Assembly (NCBI GenBank): GCA_030748955.1
Contig: JASMKZ010000001.1
Location: forward strand, 1 to 64,000
Length of the DNA: 64,000 nucleotides
Origin: Fidelibacterota bacterium
GTDB lineage: Bacteria; Fidelibacterota; Marinisomatia; SCGC-AAA003-L08; D37C17
Direction: 5' to 3'
Made by a program: the position numbers and the translations under genes. Shown here piece after piece: positions 33,094-42,439 of this stretch (positions within the stretch are counted from its first letter, which is position 1; the number at the start of each line of letters is the position of its first letter). The notes beneath the pieces were generated by a model. It saw only the letters and a program-made list of their open reading frames with translations, did no database searches and had not been told where the DNA came from.

Positions 33094-33705
33094 ATGGTTC
33101 AACTGTTTATTGATGGTGGCGGGTTCATGTGGCCCATTTTATTTATTTTCATTATTGGTTTTGTGTTCGTAATTGAGCGCTTATACCATCTATTTAAAGG
33201 CTTATCAAGCAATGAAGACTTTGCCTATGAAGTTGCTGAAACAGTGAAACAGTCTGGAATTGATTCCGCAAAAACACAGTGCGAAGGCGCCGTAGGTCCT
33301 GTTGCCAATTTATGTTTATCTGCCCTAGATCGAGCAAGGATTGGTGCGGATGAGGCCGAACATGCTTTGGATCATTCTGGAAGTATTGAGATGGCATCCA
33401 TGGAAAAAAACATGACCTGGATTTCACTCTGCATTGCAACAGCCCCCATGTTGGGATTTTTAGGAACGGTTTGGGGAATGATACAGGCTTTTAATGATAT
33501 AAAGATGGCAAACGATATTTCTCCTGCGGTTGTAGCTGGCGGTATTTCAGTTGCCCTGCTAACAACCGCGTTTGGCTTGGTAGTGGCTGTGGTCCTGCAG
33601 ATATTCCAAAATGCTGTGTTGTATATTATTGACAACCAGATTGTTACCCTTCAAAAAAGCACAACCGCCCTTCTTCACGCCATAAAGGATAGTGATAAAG
33701 CTTAA
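33094..33705 (+). CDS. MotA/TolQ/ExbB proton channel family protein
   Basis: 'IATAPMLGFLGTVWGMIQAF...AVVAGGISVALLTTAFGLVVA'. Confidence 0.92.
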   Translation: MVQLFIDGGGFMWPILFIFIIGFVFVIERLYHLFKGLSSNEDFAYEVAETVKQSGIDSAKTQCEGAVGPVANLCLSALDRARIGADEAEHALDHSGSIEMASMEKNMTWISLCIATAPMLGFLGTVWGMIQAFNDIKMANDISPAVVAGGISVALLTTAFGLVVAVVLQIFQNAVLYIIDNQIVTLQKSTTALLHAIKDSDKA

Positions 33706-33723
33706 AACTTCCCCAAAAAGGGT

Positions 33724-34125
33724 ATGATTAAAAAACAAAGAAGACCCATGCAGGAAATAAATTCGTCTTCCATGGCGGATATAGCATTTTTATTGCTGGT
33801 ATTTTTTTTGGTGACCACCACTATTTCTATGGATAAGGGCATTAGCTTGGTCCTACCATCTGAAGGAAATGAGCTTGAAGTAAACCGAAAAAATATTGTA
33901 AATATTCTTATGAATGAAAGCGGAAAAGTTTTGTTGGATGATAAACCAACCAAGGTTAATGACATCAAGGGAATGGTGGAAAAGAAGCTTTCTGGTAATC
34001 CAAACCTCATTTTCTCTGTTCAGACACATCCCAGAACCAAATATCAAGACTACCTTAAAGTGCTTGACCAGTTAAAGGAAGCAAAAGCCACAAAAATATC
34101 AATAGCAAACCCGCCTGCATTTTAA
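33724..34125 (+). CDS. ExbD/TolR family biopolymer transport protein
   Basis: 'EINSSSMADIAFLLLVFFLVTTTI'. Confidence 0.92.
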   Translation: MIKKQRRPMQEINSSSMADIAFLLLVFFLVTTTISMDKGISLVLPSEGNELEVNRKNIVNILMNESGKVLLDDKPTKVNDIKGMVEKKLSGNPNLIFSVQTHPRTKYQDYLKVLDQLKEAKATKISIANPPAF

Positions 34126-34131
34126 TATAAT

Positions 34132-34542
34132 ATGAAAATAGAAAGAAAAACGCATACCAGTAAAGAAATATCTACCTCATCCATGCCAGATATTATTTTT
34201 ATGCTCCTGATATTTTTCATGGTGACAACTGTAATGCGAGAATATGAAGGGCTGGATATTATTATGCCCCGGGCAAAAATGATTGAAAAATTGGAAAGCA
34301 AACGACACACCTCCTATGTATGGGCAACAAAAGATGGTCTCGTTTCGGTGGACGATCGCATTATTAATATTAATAATCTATCTGGGCTAATGTACAACAA
34401 GATAGCCAAAGACCCTAAAATTACAGTTTCATTGAAGTCTGATGAAAAAACAACAATGAAACTTATTACTGATATTCATACCCAGCTTCGAACAGCAAAC
34501 GCATTAAAACTTAGCTATTCAGCCCTTACGAAAGCGCCCTAA
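34132..34542 (+). CDS. second ExbD/TolR family protein
   Basis: 'EISTSSMPDIIFMLLIFFMVTTVM'. Confidence 0.9.
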   Translation: MKIERKTHTSKEISTSSMPDIIFMLLIFFMVTTVMREYEGLDIIMPRAKMIEKLESKRHTSYVWATKDGLVSVDDRIININNLSGLMYNKIAKDPKITVSLKSDEKTTMKLITDIHTQLRTANALKLSYSALTKAP

Positions 34543-34544
34543 CC

Positions 34545-35174
34545 GTGATTATTAGAACTGACCCATTATTAGTCCATTATCCTGTTAGAATTCGGGAAGT
34601 TACCATTGGGGTAATCCTATTTTTAACCTTTATGTTTTATTTTTTCCCCCGGTTTTTAGGAGAAGGGGAACGCAGCAATTTTACAGTTGTTGATGAAATA
34701 GAAACGTTTGATATTCCTCAAACCGAGCAGATAAAAATTCCCGAACCACCAGCGAGGCCTTCAGTACCAGTAGCTTCGGAAGATGAATTTTTTGATGAAG
34801 ACATTACTATTGAAGATACAGACTTTGATGATTTTGAAGACTGGGATGCACCGCCACCCCCCCCATCAGAGGGCCCCAATGTAAAATTTATTCCCTATGA
34901 TAAAGCTCCAAAACCAAAAATTCCAATTAGACCGATATATCCTGAAATTGCCCAGGAAGCAGGAATTGAGGGAACGGTGTATATCCAGTTTTTTATAAAT
35001 GCCAAAGGCAATGTAACTGAAGCATGGGTTCAAAAAGGAATTCCCAATACGGGGTTAAATGAAGCCGCATTAGCTGCAGTAAAAAAATCTAAATGGAAAC
35101 CAGCCCAACAGCGGGATAAAAAAGTGGGTGTTTGGCAAACTGTGCCAGTGAAGTTTGAGCTTACCTCACATTAA
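34545..35174 (+). CDS. TonB family energy transducer
   Basis: single N-terminal TM, acidic/Pro linker, 'PEIAQEAGIEGTVYIQFFINAKGNV...AALAAVKKSKWKPAQQ' TonB_C. Confidence 0.9.
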   Translation: MIIRTDPLLVHYPVRIREVTIGVILFLTFMFYFFPRFLGEGERSNFTVVDEIETFDIPQTEQIKIPEPPARPSVPVASEDEFFDEDITIEDTDFDDFEDWDAPPPPPSEGPNVKFIPYDKAPKPKIPIRPIYPEIAQEAGIEGTVYIQFFINAKGNVTEAWVQKGIPNTGLNEAALAAVKKSKWKPAQQRDKKVGVWQTVPVKFELTSH

Positions 35175-35322
35175 AAATCTAGAATAAAGACTATCCCCGT
35201 GACCCCCAACCCAACCCCAGCCGTAGAGAAAAAATATATTAATAATCAAGCTTAATTTTGAAGCTACCAAGGAAGGGATTAAAAAAGAGACCTCCATTAG
35301 CCATCTCATTTAATATTTATTC

Positions 35323-36102
35323 CTATTTTGTATCAATCCCAAACAGTTTATTATAAATCCACATAATCGGATCATAAAAGCGGTCCACCACCCTTTCCTT
35401 TAAGGGAATAATTCCATTATCCGTAATCTGAATATGTTCGGGGCAGACATCCGTACAGCAGCGGGTGATATTACACATACCCGATCCAAACTCATTTTTT
35501 ATTTTAGGAATGCGGTCCCCCCTATCCAATGGGTGCATTTCCAGTGAAGCTAAGCGGACCATAAAGCGCGGACCGACAAACCTCTCCTTCTTATCCTGAT
35601 CCCGGAGAACGTGGCAAACATCCTGACAGAGATAACATTCAATACATTTTCTAAATTCCTGAATTCGCTCGACATCCTGCTGATACATAACATGGTCCTC
35701 ACCATTTTTTTTCACCCGTGGCTTGAAGGGCGGAATCATTTTATTCTGCTTATAATTCCAGGAAACATCTGTAACTAGATCTTTAATAATAGGAAATGTT
35801 TTTAAGGGTTGGATAGTAATACTATCATCTTCTGCAAACTCATTCATTCGAGTCATACAAGATAGTTTTGGCCGACCGTTTATTTCCATACTACAGGAAC
35901 CGCACTTTCCCGCCTTACAATTCCACCGGACAGCCAAATCATTTGAATGTTCTGCCTGGATGCGGTGAATAGCATCTAGGACTACCATGCCCCGCTCTAA
36001 CTTTATACTGTACGTTTTAAATTCACCCTTTTCTGCACTCCCACGCCATATATTAAACTTACGCTCCAATTCCGCCTCCCTCCAATTCCGCCAATGAAGC
36101 AA
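35323..36102 (-). CDS. sdhB: succinate dehydrogenase/fumarate reductase iron-sulfur subunit
   Basis: 'CKAGKCGSCSMEINGRPKLSC', 'CIECYLCQDVC', 'CCTDVCPEHI'. Confidence 0.92.
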   Translation of the reverse strand: MLHWRNWREAELERKFNIWRGSAEKGEFKTYSIKLERGMVVLDAIHRIQAEHSNDLAVRWNCKAGKCGSCSMEINGRPKLSCMTRMNEFAEDDSITIQPLKTFPIIKDLVTDVSWNYKQNKMIPPFKPRVKKNGEDHVMYQQDVERIQEFRKCIECYLCQDVCHVLRDQDKKERFVGPRFMVRLASLEMHPLDRGDRIPKIKNEFGSGMCNITRCCTDVCPEHIQITDNGIIPLKERVVDRFYDPIMWIYNKLFGIDTK

Positions 36103-37891
36103 AACCTATATCTGCTAATTCTTTTGGCGGATCTTCCCGCCTAACCTTTTCAGCGGACATCCCGGAATCTGTCCTCTTAATTACAATATTATATTCCAAT
36201 CCTTCCTCCTGTTCACCTACAAAATCAAGGCGGGTATGAGCCCCACGACTTTCTTGTCGGATAAGAGCCGCCCTAGTAACCGCTTCGGCAGTAACAATGA
36301 GATTTTTTAAATCCAAGGCTTCATTCCAGCCAGGATTATATTGAGCAGAAGCGGGGACAGAGATTTTTTTAATGTCTGCATTTAGTTCCTGCAACTTATT
36401 CAAGCCCGCCTCCAATTCTTCGCCAGTACGGACAATACTAACAAATGTCTGCATTATATTCTGCAATTTTTCATGTACCAGATAGGGGTTTTTGCCATTC
36501 TCCCTGTTCAGTATGTCCGTTGCACCCTTAATAATTTTACCCACCTCTTCATTACTACATTTTAATTGTCCAGAGAGGCTATTTATATAATCGGTTGCGC
36601 CGTCCCCGGCTAGCTTTCCGAACACCAAAAGGTCAGAAAGTGAGTTACCTCCCAAACGATTGGCCCCATGCATGCCGGCGGCACATTCACCGCAGGCAAA
36701 TAATCCTGGGACATTCGTCTGTTGGCTATTGCTGTTTACCCGGATGCCACCCATAAAATAATGTAGAGTGGGACCCACCTCCATTGGCTGTTCGGTAATA
36801 TCTATTTCTGCCAGCTCCTTAAACTGATGATACATTGATGGCAACTTCTTTTTTATAAATTCAGCTGGCCTTCGGGATGCGATATCCAAAAAAGCACCAC
36901 CATTAGGAGAGCCCCTACCAGCTTCAACTTCTTTTTTAATGGCGCGGGCAACTACATCCCGGGTTAGGAGTTCGGGCGGGCGGCGGGCTTCACGGTCACC
37001 ATCAAGCCAACGAGATGCTTCTTCTTCAGTATCAGCAGTTTCACTAGCAAATTTTTCCGGAATATAATTAAACATAAAGCGTTCACCCTCACTGTTTAAC
37101 AAAACCCCACCATCTCCTCTTACACCCTCAGTGACCAGGATTCCCTTAACGGATGGCGGCCAAACCATGCCTGTAGGATGAAATTGTGTAAATTCCATAT
37201 CCATCAATTCTGCCCCTGCACGATATGCCATTCCAAGACCATCACCAGTATACTCCCAAGAGTTGGAAGTTACCTTCCAAGCCTTTCCACCACCACCGGT
37301 AGCTAGTATAATTGCCTTGGCTTTAAATAATACAAAGCGGCCGGTTTCCCGCCAGTAAGCAAGCAACCCTGAAACTTTACCCCCATCTAATATAATATCC
37401 AATCCAGTACATTCCATATGGGTGGATATGCCGTGATGCACACAAAAATCCTGAAGTGTGCGAATAATTTCTAATCCGGTGCGGTCACCTACATGAGCCA
37501 GGCGGGGATAGCGATGTCCACCGAAGTTCCGCTGATTGATGAGTCCTTTGTCGGTGCGATCGAATACAGCGCCCCATTCTTCCAATTCACGCACTCGATC
37601 CGGCGCCTGTTTGGCATGGAGCTCTGCCATCCTCCATTGATTTAAAAACTTTCCACCCCGCATAGTGTCACGAAAATGGATTTTCCAATTATCCCGAGAA
37701 TCAACATTGCCCAGAGATGCTGCAATACCACCCTCGGCCATGACGGTATGAGCTTTTCCAAGCAGTGATTTCGATATAATTCCTGTACTTAGCCCCTTAC
37801 TAGCACATTCAATAGCTGCCCGTATTCCAGCACCGCCAGCACCAACAACCAATACATCATGTTCTATAGTCTGAATATCTGAATAATCCAT
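36059..37891 (-). CDS. sdhA: succinate dehydrogenase/fumarate reductase flavoprotein subunit
   Basis: 'VVGAGGAGIRAAIECASKGL', 'HTVMAEGGIAASLGN', 'QFHPTGM', 'HGANRLGGNSL'. Confidence 0.95.
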   Translation of the reverse strand: MDYSDIQTIEHDVLVVGAGGAGIRAAIECASKGLSTGIISKSLLGKAHTVMAEGGIAASLGNVDSRDNWKIHFRDTMRGGKFLNQWRMAELHAKQAPDRVRELEEWGAVFDRTDKGLINQRNFGGHRYPRLAHVGDRTGLEIIRTLQDFCVHHGISTHMECTGLDIILDGGKVSGLLAYWRETGRFVLFKAKAIILATGGGGKAWKVTSNSWEYTGDGLGMAYRAGAELMDMEFTQFHPTGMVWPPSVKGILVTEGVRGDGGVLLNSEGERFMFNYIPEKFASETADTEEEASRWLDGDREARRPPELLTRDVVARAIKKEVEAGRGSPNGGAFLDIASRRPAEFIKKKLPSMYHQFKELAEIDITEQPMEVGPTLHYFMGGIRVNSNSQQTNVPGLFACGECAAGMHGANRLGGNSLSDLLVFGKLAGDGATDYINSLSGQLKCSNEEVGKIIKGATDILNRENGKNPYLVHEKLQNIMQTFVSIVRTGEELEAGLNKLQELNADIKKISVPASAQYNPGWNEALDLKNLIVTAEAVTRAALIRQESRGAHTRLDFVGEQEEGLEYNIVIKRTDSGMSAEKVRREDPPKELADIGFASLAELEGGGIGA

Positions 37892-37892
37892 T

Positions 37893-38744
37893 TTAATTTC
37901 CCCAGGTGCTGAAGTCTGTCCAAATTCCCCTGGACACTAATCGCACATAAATATCTGTCAGCGCTACCCATACCATGCTGATCCAAGCCCAGAACATATG
38001 TCTGCCATTCAGCCAAGAAACACTCTGCCAGATTTTAAAACGCACTTTTTCTTTACCCTTTGGACAGGTAAAGCAATCGTGCCTACCCCCACTGAGATGC
38101 CGGAATGCATGACAGCCGAAAGTATAGCCTGCTAGGAAAATTGGGTTTAAAAGCAGGATAATAGACCCCACTCCCACGCCAATTTTTCCATTCCGAAAAA
38201 AGGAGAGAAATGCGTCGTATGATAAAACTGCTACAAAACCAATGGCTATGTAGAGGGTGAAACGATGTAAATTTTGTACAACCAACAATGCTGTTTCACC
38301 TTTATAATTTTTTTGAGGCACACCGGTTACTGCGCAAGCTGGAGGCGAAAGAAAGTAGGAGCGGTAGTAAAATTTTCGGTAATAATAACAAGTGAGGCGA
38401 AAGGAAAGAGGCCCGGCTAAAATCAGGATGGCAGGGGTTACAGGAATGAGATTAGGCATCCATTCCGGCCAAGAGCCAAACCAGGCATGGAGTAGTGGAG
38501 CAGAACCAGCAGCGCTTTCTTCAATAAAAAGCAATGGTGAATAAAAGGGTGACAGGTATCCGCCAAAACCTTCATGCCCTGCGCTGAACCAGTAATAATC
38601 ACCCTGGAACATGGCCCAGGTGGTATAAATGACAAAACTTAAAAATCCTAACCCTGTTAAAAATGGTTCAAGCCACCATGTATCAGAACGGTGGGTTTGA
38701 AAAAGGCCGACTTCATTGGCGCCCATTGCCTGTTCATTTTTCAT
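37893..38744 (-). CDS. succinate dehydrogenase membrane/cytochrome b subunit (single long chain)
   Basis: TM-rich; operonic with sdhAB; His-bearing TM segments ('NLHRFTLYIA', 'GCHAFRHL'). Confidence 0.8.
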   Translation of the reverse strand: MKNEQAMGANEVGLFQTHRSDTWWLEPFLTGLGFLSFVIYTTWAMFQGDYYWFSAGHEGFGGYLSPFYSPLLFIEESAAGSAPLLHAWFGSWPEWMPNLIPVTPAILILAGPLSFRLTCYYYRKFYYRSYFLSPPACAVTGVPQKNYKGETALLVVQNLHRFTLYIAIGFVAVLSYDAFLSFFRNGKIGVGVGSIILLLNPIFLAGYTFGCHAFRHLSGGRHDCFTCPKGKEKVRFKIWQSVSWLNGRHMFWAWISMVWVALTDIYVRLVSRGIWTDFSTWGN

Positions 38745-38769
38745 ATGTTTTTAGAGTTTGCTTGTTTAA

Positions 38770-39135
38770 TTACCGTGTAATGAGAATTCCTAAACCAATA
38801 CCACCGAGCCCCAACAATATACTACCCAGCATATAAATGGCAGTCATTTTAAAGTGACCTGCTTGTAGCATTTTAAATAATTCTAATCCAAATGTTGAAA
38901 ATGTAGTGAAACCACCCAAGATACCAATGGCAACAAATTCCTTTAAGGGTAAAGTAGAATTTTTTTCTAATCCCAATCCAACAAAAATACCCAGGAGGGT
39001 ACAGCCAATAAAATTAACAGAGAAGGTGCCCACAGGAAAACCGAATCGGTTAGACTGAGTTAGCCAAGTTGACGTGAGATATCTAAGAGAGGCGCCGATG
39101 AAACCGCCGGCTCCTACTAAGACGATTTCTTTCAT
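38770..39135 (-). CDS. crcB: fluoride ion transporter CrcB
   Basis: 'GGFIGASLRYLTSTWL', 'GTFSVNFIGCTLLG', 'GILGGFTTFSTFGLE'. Confidence 0.94.
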   Translation of the reverse strand: MKEIVLVGAGGFIGASLRYLTSTWLTQSNRFGFPVGTFSVNFIGCTLLGIFVGLGLEKNSTLPLKEFVAIGILGGFTTFSTFGLELFKMLQAGHFKMTAIYMLGSILLGLGGIGLGILITR

Positions 39136-39145
39136 TTAGTCGATA

Positions 39146-39493
39146 TTAAAAAGGAACATCTTCATCAGAAAATGGTGTAGCAACCGAAGCATCGGCCATT
39201 TCAGGCTGAGGAGGTGGAAAATCATTATTGTTTATATCGGGAGGGGTTGCCATAACTTCCTGACCATACGTTTTTATTGCCAATTGATTTACCTGTTCCT
39301 TTATGTCCCGGTCAGCCCAAACGGTATCATGATATTCCTCATCACTTCCCTTTTGGCTAGGGAATCCTACGAACAGTCCATTTATACCTTCTACCAGCTT
39401 AAAACCCTTAAGTGTAAATCCATCTTCTGTCTGTAAATCAAAAAACGCACGGATTTTACCCCAACTGCCCTTATTCATTCTTTCAATTTTCAA
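39146..39493 (-). CDS. spoVG: SpoVG family protein
   Basis: 'KIRAFFDLQTEDGFTLKGFKLVEGINGLFVGFPSQKG'. Confidence 0.85.
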   Translation of the reverse strand: MKIERMNKGSWGKIRAFFDLQTEDGFTLKGFKLVEGINGLFVGFPSQKGSDEEYHDTVWADRDIKEQVNQLAIKTYGQEVMATPPDINNNDFPPPQPEMADASVATPFSDEDVPF

Positions 39494-39745
39494 TGTTAAT
39501 TTCCTCTATTAATGTAGGTCTAAATATACAGAGCTATTTGTATGTAGCACAAAGAAGGAATTGAGAAAAAATGTAATATGCGTGAATGTATTTTTTTAAG
39601 AGAATCGCAGATTTTAAGTATGTTGTTGTTAATAATATGATTTTACATTTTCCCATTTTTAAAACCGCTCAATATCTTGGTCATTTTAATTAAAGGCCTG
39701 TAAATTTTCCCCACAATTAAGCTATACGAGTCAAGGATTACATTT

Positions 39746-42439
39746 ATGAAAACAGTCTATTTCTTTGGAGATGGAAAAGCAGATGGTTCTGCTTATGACA
39801 AAAATATACTTGGAGGTAAGGGCGCCAATCTAGCAGAAATGACCACATTGGGAATCCCCGTACCTCCAGGATTTACTATTAGCACCGATGTCTGTACATA
39901 TTTTATGCAGAAAGGAGAATATCCAGCAGATTTAACAAATGAAGTAGAAAACAATCTTCATCAAATAGAAAGCATCATGGGACATACATTTGGTGATAGC
40001 AATAACCCACTATTGGTTTCTGTGCGCTCAGGAGCCCGCCAGTCCATGCCCGGCATGATGGAGACGGTGCTAAATATTGGCCTAACATCCCAAACGATTC
40101 CCGGGCTGATTCAGAAATCAGGGGATGAGCGTTTTGCTTATGATGCCTACCGCCGCCTAATTACAATGTATGCAGATGTGGTAATGGAGAAAGCTGCGGA
40201 TATAGAGCTAGGGGAGGGGGAAGGAATCCGTGAAAAATTAGAAGCGCTTTTGGAAAATTTAAAACTTAAGAAAAAGGTAAAAAATGACGCTGATTTAGGT
40301 GCGGAGGATCTTAAATGTCTTTGTGAAAAATTCAAGGAAACCATTAAAACACATTTAGGACAAGAATTTCCAAATGATCCACACACCCAACTTTGGGGAG
40401 GCGTTACCGCAGTTTTTAAATCTTGGCATGGCAAACGAGCAGCCCATTATCGTAATATAGAAAATATCCCCAGCGAATGGGGCACTGCCGTGAATATACA
40501 GGCAATGGTATTTGGAAATATGGGTGAGGACTGCGCAACAGGGGTAGCGTTTACTCGTAATCCTGCTACGGGAGAAAATAAATTTTATGGGGAATGGCTG
40601 CAGAATGCACAGGGAGAAGATGTTGTGGCGGGATTGCGTACCCCCAACCCATTAAATGAATCCAGTCGAATTGGTGGTGGTGAAAGTTTGCCAACATTGG
40701 AAAATAATATGCCAACCATTTATGCTGAATTAGCTGCCATTCAACAGCGTCTGGAAATCCATTACCATGATATGCAGGATATTGAATTTACTATTCAAAA
40801 TGGCCGACTATGGATGTTACAAACGCGCACAGGAAAACGAAATGGCGCTGCAGCAATTCGTATGGCAATGGAAATGTTAGAATCTGGAATGATAGATGAA
40901 GAAACAGCAATAATGCGAGTTAACACAGAGCAATTAGATGAAATAATGCATCCTACATTAGACACTGATATTGAAAACAGCTTTTCTATTATGGCCACAG
41001 GATTACCGGCGGGGCCAGGGGGGGCATCAGGACAGATTGTATTCACGGCAGATGATGCGGAAAACTGGCATAATAATGGAAAAAAAGTCATTTTAGTTCG
41101 GAAAGAAACATCTCCGGAAGATATTCATGGCATGTATGCTTCACAGGCAGTTCTCACAGCGCGTGGTGGCATGACTTCCCATGCAGCCCTGGTTGCCAGA
41201 GGATGGGGAAAGTGCTGTGTGGTGGGATGTTCCGAAATGCAAATTTCCACTATTGACAAAACACTTTCCAGCAACGGGACTCTTTTAAAAGAAGGAGACT
41301 GGATCACATTAAATGGCAGCACAGGAAATGTATATGCAGGAGAAATTCCATTAAAGGCTGCGGATTTACAGTCCAATATTTTTTTTAAAAAACTGATGAA
41401 GTTGGCAGATAAACATAGAGCTATGGGAGTTCGAACCAATGCAGACAGTCCAATAGAAGCGAAACAGGCACTTGAATTTGGAGCCCAAGGCATTGGACTA
41501 TGTCGCACAGAGCATATGTTTTTTAACCCGGAACGCATCATGTCTATACGGGAAATGATTATAGCTGAAAATGAAGAGGATCGGAGAAAGGCTATCATGA
41601 AATTATTACCTCATCAGAAATCTGATTTCTATGAAATCCTTAAAACTATGGCACCCTACCCGGTAACCATTCGCCTATTGGACCCCCCGTTGCATGAATT
41701 TCTTCCGCAGGAAAACTCACAAATACAGGAATTAGCTCAATCTCTAAAGATGTCTCGAAATAAATTAGATGCACGGATTGAACACTTACATGAATTAAAC
41801 CCAATGTTGGGGCATAGGGGCTGTCGACTAGGAATTTCTTACCCTGAAATTACAGAAATGCAAGCCAAGGCAATTTTTGAGGCTACAGCTGAATTAATAA
41901 TGGAGGGCATTGTTCCACATCCTGAGGTCATGGTGCCTCTGGTAGGCTCAGTTTCAGAGTTTATACACCAAAGAAAAATTATTGATGCCATGGCGAATCA
42001 AGTACAAGAAAAAAACAAGGTAAAAATTGATTATTTAGTGGGAACCATGATTGAACTGCCGCGGGCTTGTGCCACGGCAGATAAAATTGCCAAGGAAGCA
42101 GAGTTTTTTTCTTTTGGTACCAACGACCTCACTCAAACGGCCTTTGGATTTTCTAGAGACGATATAGGCAGTTTTCTGCCGGACTATTTAGAACAAAACA
42201 TATTGCCAGGGGATCCTTTTCAATCCATCGACAAAGAGGGTGTAGGTAGCCTGGTTACAATGGGGGTGGAAAAAGGCCGTTCAGTTAACGCAAAATTAAA
42301 AATTGGTATTTGCGGAGAGCATGGAGGAGATCCTCAGTCTATTCATTTCTTTCAAAAATCGGGGCTGGACTATGTGAGTTGTTCACCATTCAGGGTTCCC
42401 ATTGCCAGGCTTGCAGCCGCACAGGCAGAGGCGGGTTAA
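39746..42439 (+). CDS. ppdK: pyruvate, phosphate dikinase
   Basis: 'LGGKGANLAEMTTLGIPVPPGFTIST', 'ARGGMTSHAALVARGWGKCCVVG', 'GICGEHGGDP'. Confidence 0.97.
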   Translation: MKTVYFFGDGKADGSAYDKNILGGKGANLAEMTTLGIPVPPGFTISTDVCTYFMQKGEYPADLTNEVENNLHQIESIMGHTFGDSNNPLLVSVRSGARQSMPGMMETVLNIGLTSQTIPGLIQKSGDERFAYDAYRRLITMYADVVMEKAADIELGEGEGIREKLEALLENLKLKKKVKNDADLGAEDLKCLCEKFKETIKTHLGQEFPNDPHTQLWGGVTAVFKSWHGKRAAHYRNIENIPSEWGTAVNIQAMVFGNMGEDCATGVAFTRNPATGENKFYGEWLQNAQGEDVVAGLRTPNPLNESSRIGGGESLPTLENNMPTIYAELAAIQQRLEIHYHDMQDIEFTIQNGRLWMLQTRTGKRNGAAAIRMAMEMLESGMIDEETAIMRVNTEQLDEIMHPTLDTDIENSFSIMATGLPAGPGGASGQIVFTADDAENWHNNGKKVILVRKETSPEDIHGMYASQAVLTARGGMTSHAALVARGWGKCCVVGCSEMQISTIDKTLSSNGTLLKEGDWITLNGSTGNVYAGEIPLKAADLQSNIFFKKLMKLADKHRAMGVRTNADSPIEAKQALEFGAQGIGLCRTEHMFFNPERIMSIREMIIAENEEDRRKAIMKLLPHQKSDFYEILKTMAPYPVTIRLLDPPLHEFLPQENSQIQELAQSLKMSRNKLDARIEHLHELNPMLGHRGCRLGISYPEITEMQAKAIFEATAELIMEGIVPHPEVMVPLVGSVSEFIHQRKIIDAMANQVQEKNKVKIDYLVGTMIELPRACATADKIAKEAEFFSFGTNDLTQTAFGFSRDDIGSFLPDYLEQNILPGDPFQSIDKEGVGSLVTMGVEKGRSVNAKLKIGICGEHGGDPQSIHFFQKSGLDYVSCSPFRVPIARLAAAQAEAG

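Noticed and set aside
33724-34542. Duplicate exbD genes as an assembly duplication
   Set aside because: The two ExbD/TolR proteins are clearly divergent; paired exbD genes are common.
36059-36102. 44-bp sdhA/sdhB overlap as a possible frameshift
   Set aside because: Consistent with translational coupling or a later sdhB start; both domains are complete.
41125-41598. 157-aa antisense ORF within ppdK
   Set aside because: Antisense to a strongly conserved gene, no domain signature.
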